DNA of 64,000 nucleotides, taken from the NCBI GenBank assembly GCA_017529875.1, contig JAFXNC010000016.1:1-64000 (forward strand), in the 5' to 3' direction. Source of the stretch: Ruminococcus sp. (GTDB lineage: Bacteria > Bacillota > Clostridia > Oscillospirales > Ruminococcaceae). Numbering within the stretch: position 1 is the first letter of the stretch; each line of letters begins with the position of its first letter. This document shows positions 36,701 to 43,891 of the stretch, piece by piece. The notes under the pieces are model-generated. The model was not told the DNA's origin, did not search any database, and saw nothing but the letters and a program-made list of their open reading frames with translations. Position numbers and translations under genes: made by a program.

Positions 36701-36710
36701 GAGCAGATAA
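30777..36710 (+). CDS. Two-module nonribosomal peptide synthetase, A-T-C-A-T-reductase
   Basis: 1977 residues from the ATG at 30777 (TGGAGGG 6 bases upstream). A1 1-465: IIYTSGSTGRPKG, SFGQTET, RTGDIVK, Lys456 in NANGK. T1 475-550: LGGDSIR, Ser511. C 560-970: HHIAFDG at 685-691, intact. A2 995-1480: YTSGSTGKPKG, NTYGPTE, Lys1474. T2 1490-1565: IGGTSLV. R 1600-1977: NAD(P)H-binding ITGATGYMGAH, then Tyr1769 and Lys1773 (YTASK). The Asp that holds the substrate amino group is present in A2 (Asp1191 in SFDMS) but is Val182 in A1 (TFVAS). So A1 probably loads an acid without alpha-amine. By-eye codes: A1 V-A-Q-F-L-G-S-A-A-K, A2 D-M-K-N-V-S-T-V-S-K. Reductive release gives an aldehyde; known gut-clostridial relatives make peptide aldehydes or pyrazinones. 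A MATE gene follows after 9 bases. Confidence 0.93.
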   Translation: MNRIISMIVDSIKGFKDKTAVVETGRGGSLTYGQLDVLARRIAARLIRGGVRPGSCVTVELPRSAVYPAAMLGAWFAGAAYAPLSDEYPADRLEYIRENCSAAAVINEKFLRGIDMETPVEAPVIPPEDARAVIIYTSGSTGRPKGVVHDFTSISESILRFNQLMEYDENSRQAVGASLTFVASLQAVWAPLSCGLTEYILPYDVIRDPVLLAETFDRFGITHSFISPKILKMFKRRGTSLRSVLVGGERVVDTYDPDYTIICSFGQTETAAAVTAFRIDKKYENTPVGKAIYGVNAYILDEAGNETDEGELCLSGHFATEYLGLPEQTEKTFVPNPFKDRDGMERMVRTGDIVKRNDNGDIIYLNRRDWMVKINGQRVEPGEVEAVIRGVEGVREAAVRDHKNQYGQVYLVAYYTGEDSVDADYVKTCIADRLPAYMLPAFYIKLDKLPLNANGKLDRSALQAPEAGSFKAEYAEPVTDIQKALCRAFESILSINGIGIDDDFFVLGGDSIRASAAAAECETAGVHTADIFEGRTPRNIERILLSRSGAKKLTRKAQRETVYPLTPYERGMYLEQKMSPESTVYLLNLIFTVRGAEIVKIIDGLKAVFAAHEAFHSYYNEKNGRPVRIVSDSLPEVTVCSAQSEAEAKALAEGFAEPFDLSAGIPVRTTVYELTDCAVIHIAVHHIAFDGGSAGTLMRELCQVLSTGELTAPELDLSDIYDLSSEADLRGGFDYYREVFADGVPVTDLPIKGKRPRVHPLSDTELVFCYDKAQTDALEKTARRCGVTEFELILSAAALTAAKYTASEDIVLGIPTNMRPNGAEDVIGMFVNTAPVRLRPKRSLSLSDYLTETAAASRKVTYGAALPFEDVVKEFVKQRDESRNPMFDISVNYMYMPSAYDDGALRVELEVPLQRMSRDIGIVIRKSEAGLCFMMQYSSELIDSTVAENFAAQLRCTLSLMQGGAGTVREAAALPEDQEQKLLSLAVEASEDCPGELLHRLFEGHAAAHPDRVALIAEDAQYTYKELDELANVAANNLIARGVLPGGSVAILLPRVSAFFACMFGVNKAGAAFIPCDPQYPADRINHIITDSGAAFIITTADKLPDYPADKAIDVKDLLSGGSTASPQVELSPDELSYMIYTSGSTGKPKGVMLHHRGICNYLRPHPANPHMKLIADSVERYLSVTTVSFDMSFKEHAAALCNGKTLIFAGDSQMNDPRELAALMEKYSADCINATPSRLMQYMEYEPFVKALGKCKLVMSGGEGYPMSLRDRIAETCPDTRIMNTYGPTEITVSCNAADLTHADHISVGRPLLNYTEYIVDKFGDLTPYGAVGELYIGGAGVARGYKGLEKMTAERFVTYRGERVYRSGDYAKWDAQGSVMILGRLDNQVKLRGLRIELDEIIGLIEIQPHIKKAAVVIRQISGQENLCAFFTADAQIDIEELRNELKKHLTHYMVPTAYLQMAELPMTPNGKTDLKRLPEPAAVAGQEYVEPAGDCERFFCEAFAKALKLERVGALDDFFEIGGTSLVVTSVVLAASEGGYPVTYGDVFKYTTPRALAEQFGKDSGAQSKGIFDFDDYDYTKINELLSRNTVEAFTSGESRELGNILITGATGYMGAHLLAQYLDNESGTAFCMVRKGKYKSAADRLRNMLFYYFGSRYAEIFDERVKVSDGDVTDYKYFEPFEREPVNTVFNCAANVKHFSSGTDIEDINVGGAVNCVKLCEKLGARLIHFSTISVSGTTEDMSALPKTTLDEQSLYFGQTLDNKYTASKLMGERTVLEAAAEHGLDAKVIRVGTLAARESDGEFQINFLTNSFMGRLRSYSMLGCFPYQMIENQVCMGPIDLSCKAFLLLARTPSACCVFNAVNNHTLPLGDIIRRMNASGMEIRFVEYGEFAAAIAEAQNDPEKAAVLQSMIAYMDTSGGRQIVTLPFAAHYTTQILARLGFFWNASSERYVDGFIDMLGGFSFFDKDNLSR

Positions 36711-36719
36711 GGAGTTGTA

Positions 36720-38465
36720 ATGGAAAAAACAGGTTCCCTGATAAGCAGGAAATACCGCAGCCTGCTGATCTCAACGCTGGCTATGTCGGCCTCCGCCTAC
36801 ATATCAGCGATCCTCGACGGCATCATGGTGGGGCAGATACTGGGTACAGCTCAGCTCTCTGCCATAAGCCTTACCACCTCCATAGTGTTCCTGATAAACA
36901 TACCGGTGTCGCTGTTCACATTCGGCGGGAACACCCTTGCGGTGACCCTTAAAGGCCGCCGGGACAACGCCTCGGCGGATAAGGTGTTCACGCTGTCATT
37001 CTTCGCGGCTATGGTCACGGCTGTGGTCATGGCGCTGGCCGGGATAATGCTCATAGGGCCGGTGTCTCACCTCATAGCCAAGGGCGGTGAGCTGGAGGGC
37101 TATGTGGCGGATTACCTGCTGCCCCTGTGGTCGCTGGCTCCGCTGACGGCGCTTATCACCGTCACCGCCTCATTCGCAAGAACAGACGGTCAGCGGCAGC
37201 TTGCCACGGCGCTGCCCATAGTCTCCAACGTGATAAACCTGCTCTGCGACCTGCTGTTCATGAAGGTCTTCGGAGCGGGCATCGCCGGAGCCGGCTGGGC
37301 GACTGTGGCAGGCTATTCGGTGGGCGGCCTGATGACGCTGCGCTACTTCCTCTCGGACAAGCGCACCGTGCATTTCACCAAAAGCGCCTTCAAAGAGCTC
37401 AGACTGCTGGGCGGCATAGTCACCACCGGACTGCCCTCGGCGCTGATACACCTTTGCAATTTCCTGAGACTGTTCTTCGTCAACGACATAATAATCACCT
37501 CCACCGGGGTCATCGGCGCCAAGATCGCCTCCGTGACCTTCTCGCTCAACAGCCTGTCGTTCATCTTCGTGGAGGGTGCCTCGATGACGCTGCTGCCCAT
37601 ACTCGGAGCCCTCAGCGGCGAGCGGGATACCAAGGGTCAGCGCTCAGCTTTGCGCTACGGTATGCTCATGACCATGCTGATGTGTACCGGGGTATTCATC
37701 ATAAGTATGCTATTCCCGACGCAGCTGGCCTCCCTTTACGGCCTCACCGAGCCGGAGGCGGTGGATATATTCCGCGTGACCTTCCGGGTAGTGACCCTCA
37801 ACGTCATGATGATCGGCATTATCTACGTGATGCGCTCCTTCTTCCAGGCCACCGGGCAGAAGATGATCGCCAATTTCCTTGTGGTGGTGGACGGTTTCCT
37901 TTCCGTGGTGCCGCTGATGTACTTCCTCTCGAAGATCAACATTTACTGGCTCTGGGCGGCGTTCCCTTTCTCCAAGCTCATCACCCTGATGCTGATGACA
38001 GCGGCTATGGCTTTGGTCAAAAAGAAGCAGGGCAAAAAGAGCCTGCTGCTGCTGGACACGGACGACGGTGCTGTTTCGGTATTCTCGGTGAAAAACGACG
38101 CCGGGGAGGCCTCGGCTGCGGCTAAGATGACCATAGACTTCTGCCGGGAGAACGGAGTTGACCCGCGCATAGCCAACGCTGCGGGAGTGGCGGCGGAGGA
38201 GCTTTGCAGCAACATATCCGCCTACTCGCAGACGCCCCAGAACCCCACCATAGACCTGCTGGTGAGGATCACCGGCGAGCTGGTGACCCTGCGTGTGCGG
38301 GACAACGGCCCGGCCTTTGACCCAACGCGGTATATCGACAACAGCGGCAGGGAGATCACGGGCTTAGAGCTGGTACGCTCGTTATCGGCGGGGATAGAGC
38401 ACAGCCGGGTGCTGGAGATGAATCTGACGACGGTGACGTTCACGAGGGAGAGAAGCGTGAATTGA
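36720..38465 (+). CDS. MATE-family exporter fused to an RsbW/SpoIIAB-like ATPase domain
   Basis: 581 residues. Residues 1-440 are a 12-helix MATE transporter (LDGIMVGQILG, FGAGIAGAGWATVAGY, MRSFFQATGQ). Residues 455-577 are a cytosolic GHKL domain like anti-sigma kinases: Glu and Asn in AGVAAEELCSNISAYS, G1 VRDNGPAFDP, G2-like GLELVRSLSAG. MATE pumps export small amphipathic molecules with a cation gradient and do not need ATP, so the fused domain is more likely regulatory. ATG 9 bases after the NRPS stop with AGGAG overlapping that stop, so NRPS and exporter form one operon; export of the NRPS product and self-protection are the natural inference. A terminator follows at 38500. Confidence 0.9.
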   Translation: MEKTGSLISRKYRSLLISTLAMSASAYISAILDGIMVGQILGTAQLSAISLTTSIVFLINIPVSLFTFGGNTLAVTLKGRRDNASADKVFTLSFFAAMVTAVVMALAGIMLIGPVSHLIAKGGELEGYVADYLLPLWSLAPLTALITVTASFARTDGQRQLATALPIVSNVINLLCDLLFMKVFGAGIAGAGWATVAGYSVGGLMTLRYFLSDKRTVHFTKSAFKELRLLGGIVTTGLPSALIHLCNFLRLFFVNDIIITSTGVIGAKIASVTFSLNSLSFIFVEGASMTLLPILGALSGERDTKGQRSALRYGMLMTMLMCTGVFIISMLFPTQLASLYGLTEPEAVDIFRVTFRVVTLNVMMIGIIYVMRSFFQATGQKMIANFLVVVDGFLSVVPLMYFLSKINIYWLWAAFPFSKLITLMLMTAAMALVKKKQGKKSLLLLDTDDGAVSVFSVKNDAGEASAAAKMTIDFCRENGVDPRIANAAGVAAEELCSNISAYSQTPQNPTIDLLVRITGELVTLRVRDNGPAFDPTRYIDNSGREITGLELVRSLSAGIEHSRVLEMNLTTVTFTRERSVN

Positions 38466-38499
38466 TAGTTGATAACGGATAATGCAAGCTGAAAAGGAC

Positions 38500-38532
38500 G
38501 ACCCCGAAAGCGCTTTCGGGGTCTTCTTTCTT
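38500..38532 (+). terminator. Terminator of the NRPS-MATE operon
   Basis: GACCCCGAAAGC pairs with GCTTTCGGGGTC as a perfect palindrome (38500-38523), followed by TTCTTTCTTCC. Preceded by the recurring GATAACGGATAATGCAAGCT motif (38471-38490). Confidence 0.85.
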
Positions 38533-38559
38533 CCCCGTCTTCGCCCGGAAGAGACTGCT

Positions 38560-38690
38560 AAAAAAGAATAAAGAAAAAAGAATAAAGAATAATTAAGGTG
38601 TCCGCGAAGCGGACGGATCTATTGATCATAGGCGATACTTTAATTATTCTTTCTTCTTTATTCTTCATTCTTTCTTCTTTATAATGGCGG
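38560..38690. repeat. Dispersed palindromic repeat family A, copy 3 (inverted)
   Basis: AAAGAATAA arms with GTGTCCGCGAAGCGGAC first and a decayed TATCGCC hairpin second, so this copy is in the opposite orientation to copies 1 and 2. Together with the terminator and the promoter at 38808 it accounts for most of the 460-base gap 38466-38925; I see no gene in it. Confidence 0.8.
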
Positions 38691-38807
38691 CGGCGCACAC
38701 AGGCGAAGGATCTTCCCCGCCGAGACAGCCCCTTGTATGTTATGTACAACCCCCGATACCACATTTTGTGCAAAAGGTTATTTTTTGTCGTAAATTTGTA
38801 CAAAATA

Positions 38808-38837
38808 TTGACGAATTGACTTTGGATATGCTATACT
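38808..38837 (+). promoter_or_regulatory. Promoter of the dynamin operon
   Basis: TTGACG (38808-38813), 18-base spacer, TATACT (38832-38837), 88 bases before the ATG at 38926. A second TTGACT at 38816 is too close to the -10 box to be used with it. Confidence 0.65.
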
Positions 38838-38925
38838 TTAATGTGAGTAATGCCGCGAAAACGGCATAATATTGAGATCGTATACTATAAAAATCCCCGC
38901 CAAAGAGCGGGATCGGAGGTCTGAA

Positions 38926-40974
38926 ATGGAAAAGCAATTTGATTACGGCAGCTATGCCGGCTATCGGGATACCGTGCAGACGCTTAATAAAAACCTTCGG
39001 AGCCTGTTGGGTCTCAGCGAGGAAATAGCCCTCGTCAATACCGCCAGCTCGATCAGGGAAACTATCGAGAAATCCGAGGCCGATCACTTCGAGGTCGCTA
39101 TCGTCGGCGAGTTCAAAAGAGGTAAATCCACTCTGATAAATGCCCTGCTGGGCAAGGAAGTGCTGCCCGCAGACGTGCTGCCCGCCACCGCTACCCTCAA
39201 CCGCGTCACATACAGCGAGAACCCCTACGTCCAGGTAGAATACAAGGACGGCAGGAGCGAGCGGGTCGATATCGACCAGCTGGAAAACTACGTCACCAAG
39301 CTCACCGCCGAGGCCGAGGAGACCGCCGAGAAGGTCAAGGAGGCTACGGTGTACTACGATACCGAGTTCTGCAAGAACAACGTGGATATCATCGACACCC
39401 CGGGTCTCAACGACGACGAGCAGATGACCAACGTCACCCTGTCGATACTCCCGAAGATCGACGCCGCCGTGTTCGTTATCAGCGCAAATTCGCCCTTCTC
39501 TCAGTTTGAGAAGGACTTCCTCGAAAAGAAGATGCTCACCTCCGATGTGGGACGTATCATTTTCGTGGTAAACTGCTTCGGCACCTTCTCCTCCGAGGAC
39601 GAGAACAAGATCGTCGAGACCGTCCGCGCCCGCATAACCAAGTACGTCATGGATAAGGCCAAGAGCGTAATGGGCGAGGACAGCCGCGAGTTCGCCGCAT
39701 ACAAGAGAAAGATCGGCACGCCGAGAGTTATCGGCGTGTACGCTAAGCGTGCCCTGACCGCCAAGAAGATAGAAGACCCCGGCCTGCTGGACGACTCCAA
39801 TTTCCCGGAGTTCGAGAAGGCGCTGGAAACAATCCTCACCAAGGAGCGCGGCGTCATCGCTTTGCAGATACTCACCAACAAGATCACCAACTCCGGCACC
39901 GAGATACTCCGTTCCGTCGTTATGCAGGAGAATGCCCTGATGATGGCCAACGACGAGTTCATGGAGAAGTACGACAAGGCTATCAGTGAGATCGACGATA
40001 TCAGAAACAAGAAAAGGCAGGAGTTCGTCAAGATCAACGAGTCCGCCAACCACGTTTTCTCCGACCTCAAGCCTGTCCTCGACAGCTATTGGAGCAGTAT
40101 CGAGAAGTCTGCCATGGAGGTAATAGAGAACTTCCCCATGTCCTCCGACGACTTTAAGAAAGACCAGCTCAAGGTCGTTACCGCCAAGCTCACCGACAAG
40201 ATCAGAGAGGCTATCGAGGTCAAGGCCTCCCTTATCTGCGAGCAGATACAGAATTCCATCAACGTGGCTATCAGCGTCGAGGCTGACAGATTGCAGGGCT
40301 TCGAGGACGAGTTCTTCGAGAGCGTATCCCGCATCCAGGAGATGTTCACCCTCTCCGAGCGGGTATCCAAGAACGGCAGCGGCATCGACAAGGGCATAGG
40401 CGCGGCCTTCGGCTCCTTCGGCTTCGGCGGCGCATTCCTGGGCTTCCGCGAGGCGGGACTCAAAGGCGCTCTGCTGGGCTTCGGCACCGGACTTGCCAGC
40501 TTCTCCGCGATATTCTTCACCACCGTGCTGAGCCTGTCTCCCGCATGGCCTGTGGCTCTGGTCATCATGGCGGCATCCGGCCTGGGCGGCACCCTTGCCG
40601 CAGGGCTTTCCATAGACAAGTTCCTTACCAATGAAAGAATAGACAAGTACAAGACCAACTTCAAGAACCAGGTAAAGAAGCAGTTCCACGAGATGCGCAT
40701 CAACAACGACTTCACCGAGACCGTAAGACGTCAGGTGTTCTCGGCATTCGAGGGACTCAAATCCAAGATCGAGAGCGAGACCGAGATCATCCTGCGGGAC
40801 ACCCAGGAGACCCTCGACAACCTCAATGCGCTCAAAACAGAGAAGAACAACCTCTCCGAGAAGGAAATGGAGCGTCTGCACGGCATAGCCGAGGCAGCCA
40901 GCGCCATTGTTTCCGATGCCTACGCGCTGAGAAAGGCTCTCTCCGACACCCAGGAGACAGCCGCGGCTACCTGA
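38926..40974 (+). CDS. Bacterial dynamin-family GTPase, first of a pair
   Basis: About 682 residues from the ATG at 38926 (GGAGGT 5 bases upstream; the in-frame start at 38872 lacks one). G1 GEFKRGKST (61-69), G3 IIDTPGLNDD, then a long alpha-helical stalk. At about residues 485-565 there is a Gly/Phe-rich hydrophobic stretch (FGSFGFGGAFLGF, PAWPVALVIMAASGLGG) that fits the membrane-inserting paddle of bacterial dynamin-like proteins. C-terminal helices are coiled-coil-like. Such GTPases bend, tubulate or fuse membranes, and in bacteria often come as two interacting subunits, as here with the gene at 42000. The third gene between them is a degenerate M48-like protein. Confidence 0.9.
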   Translation: MEKQFDYGSYAGYRDTVQTLNKNLRSLLGLSEEIALVNTASSIRETIEKSEADHFEVAIVGEFKRGKSTLINALLGKEVLPADVLPATATLNRVTYSENPYVQVEYKDGRSERVDIDQLENYVTKLTAEAEETAEKVKEATVYYDTEFCKNNVDIIDTPGLNDDEQMTNVTLSILPKIDAAVFVISANSPFSQFEKDFLEKKMLTSDVGRIIFVVNCFGTFSSEDENKIVETVRARITKYVMDKAKSVMGEDSREFAAYKRKIGTPRVIGVYAKRALTAKKIEDPGLLDDSNFPEFEKALETILTKERGVIALQILTNKITNSGTEILRSVVMQENALMMANDEFMEKYDKAISEIDDIRNKKRQEFVKINESANHVFSDLKPVLDSYWSSIEKSAMEVIENFPMSSDDFKKDQLKVVTAKLTDKIREAIEVKASLICEQIQNSINVAISVEADRLQGFEDEFFESVSRIQEMFTLSERVSKNGSGIDKGIGAAFGSFGFGGAFLGFREAGLKGALLGFGTGLASFSAIFFTTVLSLSPAWPVALVIMAASGLGGTLAAGLSIDKFLTNERIDKYKTNFKNQVKKQFHEMRINNDFTETVRRQVFSAFEGLKSKIESETEIILRDTQETLDNLNALKTEKNNLSEKEMERLHGIAEAASAIVSDAYALRKALSDTQETAAAT

Positions 40975-41020
40975 TGCCTGAAAATCTCATAACGCAAAAT
41001 CTTTCATAGGAGGAACCCGA

Positions 41021-41998
41021 ATGAGTGAGTCTTCAGAGACCCGGAATCCGCTGCTCGATATAGATACGGGATTCCGCTCATATCTTAATGCATATAAACG
41101 CTCGTTTGAAAACCATATGTCCGGAGGACAGCTTGATTACGCCTTTGAGTCCGACTACGCCGTGAGACAGAAGATCTCCGGCCTGGGGGGCTGGGGAAGG
41201 CTTTCGAGAGCCGTCACCGGCAGCGATATCTCCGCCGAGGCCAAGCACCTGTTCATGAAGTGCGACCAGGCCGGAGCCCTCAAATTCCCCAACATCTACA
41301 ACACCGCCAAGAAGTGCGCCGAAAGGCTGGAGCTCAACCTGCCCATAGTCTTCGTCAGGAACGATATCGACAAGCCGCTGTGCTACTCTTTGGAAAGCGA
41401 CCTCATCGACCCCTGCATCGTCCTCAGCGAGTGGCTGGTGCGTATGTGCGACCCCGAGGAATTGAATTTCCTCATCGGCTGCGAGTGCGGCAGGCTCCAG
41501 AACGGACATTCCGCTTTCAACTGGGCATTTACATACCTTAATTATAATAAGAACGTCTACGTCCCCGCAGAGAGGTCCTTCAAGCCTGCGGTGAACAATC
41601 AGCTGGTGCGCTCCCTCATAGAGTGGATGCGCTACGGCGACATCACCGCCGACAGAGCCGGTATGATCTGCCTCGACGAGCCGGGGCGCTTCTGCGAGAT
41701 CGTATGTATGCTCTACACCAAGGGCTATACCGATTTCTACGGCAGACAGGTCACAGCCCTCAACCCCGCCAAGCTCGCCGAGCTCTCCAAGACCTACGCC
41801 GCCCAGAATGCAAGGGCGCTGCGCCCGGAGCCGGAGCTCAACGAGCTGGAACGCAGGATCATCGCATCCAACGAGTTTCTCAACTGCGACCTGCTGTTCA
41901 ACTGGCGGCGCGATCTTGAAAAGCCGGTGGGGCAGCGCATCAATGCGCAGACCTGCGATGTAAGGAGCTCCATGCTCCTTGGAACGGGAGGGCAGTGA
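41021..41998 (+). CDS. M48-like protein with degenerate active site, between two dynamins
   Basis: 325 residues, no signal peptide or clear membrane helix. The layout from about 95 to 225 follows the M48 metallopeptidase fold: a PIVFVRNDIDKPLCYSLES block, then LSEWLVRMCDPEELNFLIGCECGRLQNGH, then EWMRYGDITADRAGM. In active members the middle block reads HExxH and the last one ExxxD. Here HExxH is CExxR (Cys154, Glu155, Arg158) and the third ligand is Asp207 instead of Glu. So the fold seems kept but zinc binding and catalysis are probably lost. AGGAGG ribosome binding site. It overlaps nothing but sits 46 bases after dynamin 1 and 1 base before dynamin 2. A pseudo-enzyme adaptor of the dynamin pair is inference. 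Confidence 0.75.
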   Translation: MSESSETRNPLLDIDTGFRSYLNAYKRSFENHMSGGQLDYAFESDYAVRQKISGLGGWGRLSRAVTGSDISAEAKHLFMKCDQAGALKFPNIYNTAKKCAERLELNLPIVFVRNDIDKPLCYSLESDLIDPCIVLSEWLVRMCDPEELNFLIGCECGRLQNGHSAFNWAFTYLNYNKNVYVPAERSFKPAVNNQLVRSLIEWMRYGDITADRAGMICLDEPGRFCEIVCMLYTKGYTDFYGRQVTALNPAKLAELSKTYAAQNARALRPEPELNELERRIIASNEFLNCDLLFNWRRDLEKPVGQRINAQTCDVRSSMLLGTGGQ

Positions 41999-41999
41999 T

Positions 42000-43766
42000 A
42001 TGGATAACTTCCGTGACCGTTCCGCCGCCGAGGATATCAGGACTATCCGGGACAAGATGCGGCAGCTGACCGAGGACAAGGAGATCGCCGCCCTGCTGGG
42101 CAGCGAATTCATAGAGGAGCTGAAAAGCTCCGACGCAGTTGTGGAGAAGCGCTCCTCCGAGCCCTTCACACTGGTTATGCTGGGCGAGTTCAAGCGCGGC
42201 AAGAGCACCATAATCAACGCTCTGCTGGGCAAGGAGCTGGCGCCCTCCAACGTCTCCCCCGAGACCTATACCATAAACGAGATATCCTACGGCGCAATAC
42301 CCAAGGTGGAGGCAGTGCTGGAAAACGGCGACCGCCGTCCCCTGACCTTCAGGGATATAACCCGCGACAGGCTCAAAATAAAGATGCGCCTCTACCCCTC
42401 CAAGATAGCCTATCTCGATATCAGGGACAACGCCGAGATACTTAAAGAGCTTAGGATCGTGGACACCCCGGGTCTCTCCGACCTGGAGGATCTGGACAAG
42501 CAGGTGACGGAGTACCTGATAAACGCCGACGCTATCATGTACGCCACCTCCAGCCTGCTGCCCTTCTCCGAGACCGAGCAGATCTATCTTGCCAGCCATA
42601 TCCAGCCCCAGCGCTTCGGTATGCTCTACATCCTGGTGAACATGATCGACGCCCTCGCCAACAGGCAGGACGTGGACAAGATCATGCGGCGTTTCAAGAG
42701 CATCTCCGGCAGGATAGTCCCCAACGCCATAGTCTACGGTATCAGCGGCGTTGACGAGTTCATGCGCAAGACCAACGGTCAGCGCCCCTACGACAAGGGC
42801 ACCCGCGAGTTCTACGAGACCCAGTTCTTGCAGTTCGAGCTGAGCCTCAAACGGGACATGATAATGCAGAAGGACGTCATCCGCACCAAGCGCGTCTTCA
42901 CCATGGTGGAGAACATGGTCAGCGAGACCTACTCCAAGCTGAGGATGCTCTCGGACATGGCCGAAATGGATATGCGGGCTATCGACAACAAGACTGCCGA
43001 GTTCGACGAGAAGTGCGACCAGCTGGCAAAGGCCCTCGAAGAAGCCAAGCCCAAGCTGCACCTGAACATCACCGAGATGCAGCAGGAGGCCGAGGTCTGG
43101 ATGTACGAGTTCTTTGCCAAGCTCCGCCAGAGTATGCTGGAATGCCGGGGCAAGGACGAGAACGGCGCGGACATCTTCTCGCCGGAGGATATCGACAAGT
43201 ACTTCTACTCCTACCTCATGGAGAAGGTGGGCGAGGCCTACCGCACCTGCATCGAGCATCACCGCAGGCGCATAGACCGCTTCGTTGAGGACGTGACCCG
43301 GGATATATCCCACAAGCTGGGCCTCGAGGAGCTGACCCGCAAGAACCACTCCTCCGACACCGGCAGGCTCATGCGCTCCATGAACACCAACGTCACCCGG
43401 TCGGTAATGAGCGTAAAGCTCTTCGGCACCAGCGAGAATTTCCCGCCGGCTGCCATGAGCACCTTCAGCATCATCCTCAAAAAGAAAAAGCAGACCGACA
43501 ACATTGATATAGCCCTGGAAAATTATGACGATATCAGGATCAATATAGTGAGCGATATCAAAAATGTATATCAAGATCTTGAGGTCAAAGCGGTGCAGCA
43601 GCTGGACGCCCTCTACCACCACCAGGCAGAGTCGGGCAAGGAGGCTCTCAGCCGTGCCAGACAGGTCTTCGATTCCTTCGACGGCAAGACCGTTGAGGAG
43701 ACCCTGGACCGCGCAAATACGCTGGTCGGCGAGTGCATCGACATCCTCGAGAACTACCCCGACTGA
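42000..43766 (+). CDS. Bacterial dynamin-family GTPase, second of the pair
   Basis: About 588 residues from the ATG at 42000, one base after the preceding stop, with GGGAGGG upstream (the in-frame start at 41979 overlaps that gene). G1 GEFKRGKSTIINALLG (62-77), G3 VDTPGLSDLEDLD, then a long helical stalk with many Lys/Glu. Unlike the first dynamin it has no strong Gly-rich hydrophobic paddle, so it may be the soluble partner that recruits or assembles with the first. The nearly identical G1 segments (GEFKRGKST in both) suggest an old duplication. Confidence 0.88.
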   Translation: MDNFRDRSAAEDIRTIRDKMRQLTEDKEIAALLGSEFIEELKSSDAVVEKRSSEPFTLVMLGEFKRGKSTIINALLGKELAPSNVSPETYTINEISYGAIPKVEAVLENGDRRPLTFRDITRDRLKIKMRLYPSKIAYLDIRDNAEILKELRIVDTPGLSDLEDLDKQVTEYLINADAIMYATSSLLPFSETEQIYLASHIQPQRFGMLYILVNMIDALANRQDVDKIMRRFKSISGRIVPNAIVYGISGVDEFMRKTNGQRPYDKGTREFYETQFLQFELSLKRDMIMQKDVIRTKRVFTMVENMVSETYSKLRMLSDMAEMDMRAIDNKTAEFDEKCDQLAKALEEAKPKLHLNITEMQQEAEVWMYEFFAKLRQSMLECRGKDENGADIFSPEDIDKYFYSYLMEKVGEAYRTCIEHHRRRIDRFVEDVTRDISHKLGLEELTRKNHSSDTGRLMRSMNTNVTRSVMSVKLFGTSENFPPAAMSTFSIILKKKKQTDNIDIALENYDDIRINIVSDIKNVYQDLEVKAVQQLDALYHHQAESGKEALSRARQVFDSFDGKTVEETLDRANTLVGECIDILENYPD

Positions 43767-43803
43767 TATGGTCATATGATACTTGCAAAAGGTGAATTTT
43801 TTG

Positions 43804-43846
43804 GACAGGAAACAGTGCGACCCACGCTGTTTCCTGTTATATTTGT
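43804..43846 (+). terminator. Terminator of the dynamin operon
   Basis: ACAGGAAACAG pairs with CTGTTTCCTGT around a GC-containing loop, followed by TATATTTGTTT. Confidence 0.8.
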
Positions 43847-43891
43847 TTAAAATGCATAAGAATATTATTAAAAATTTGGCTAATTGCAATA

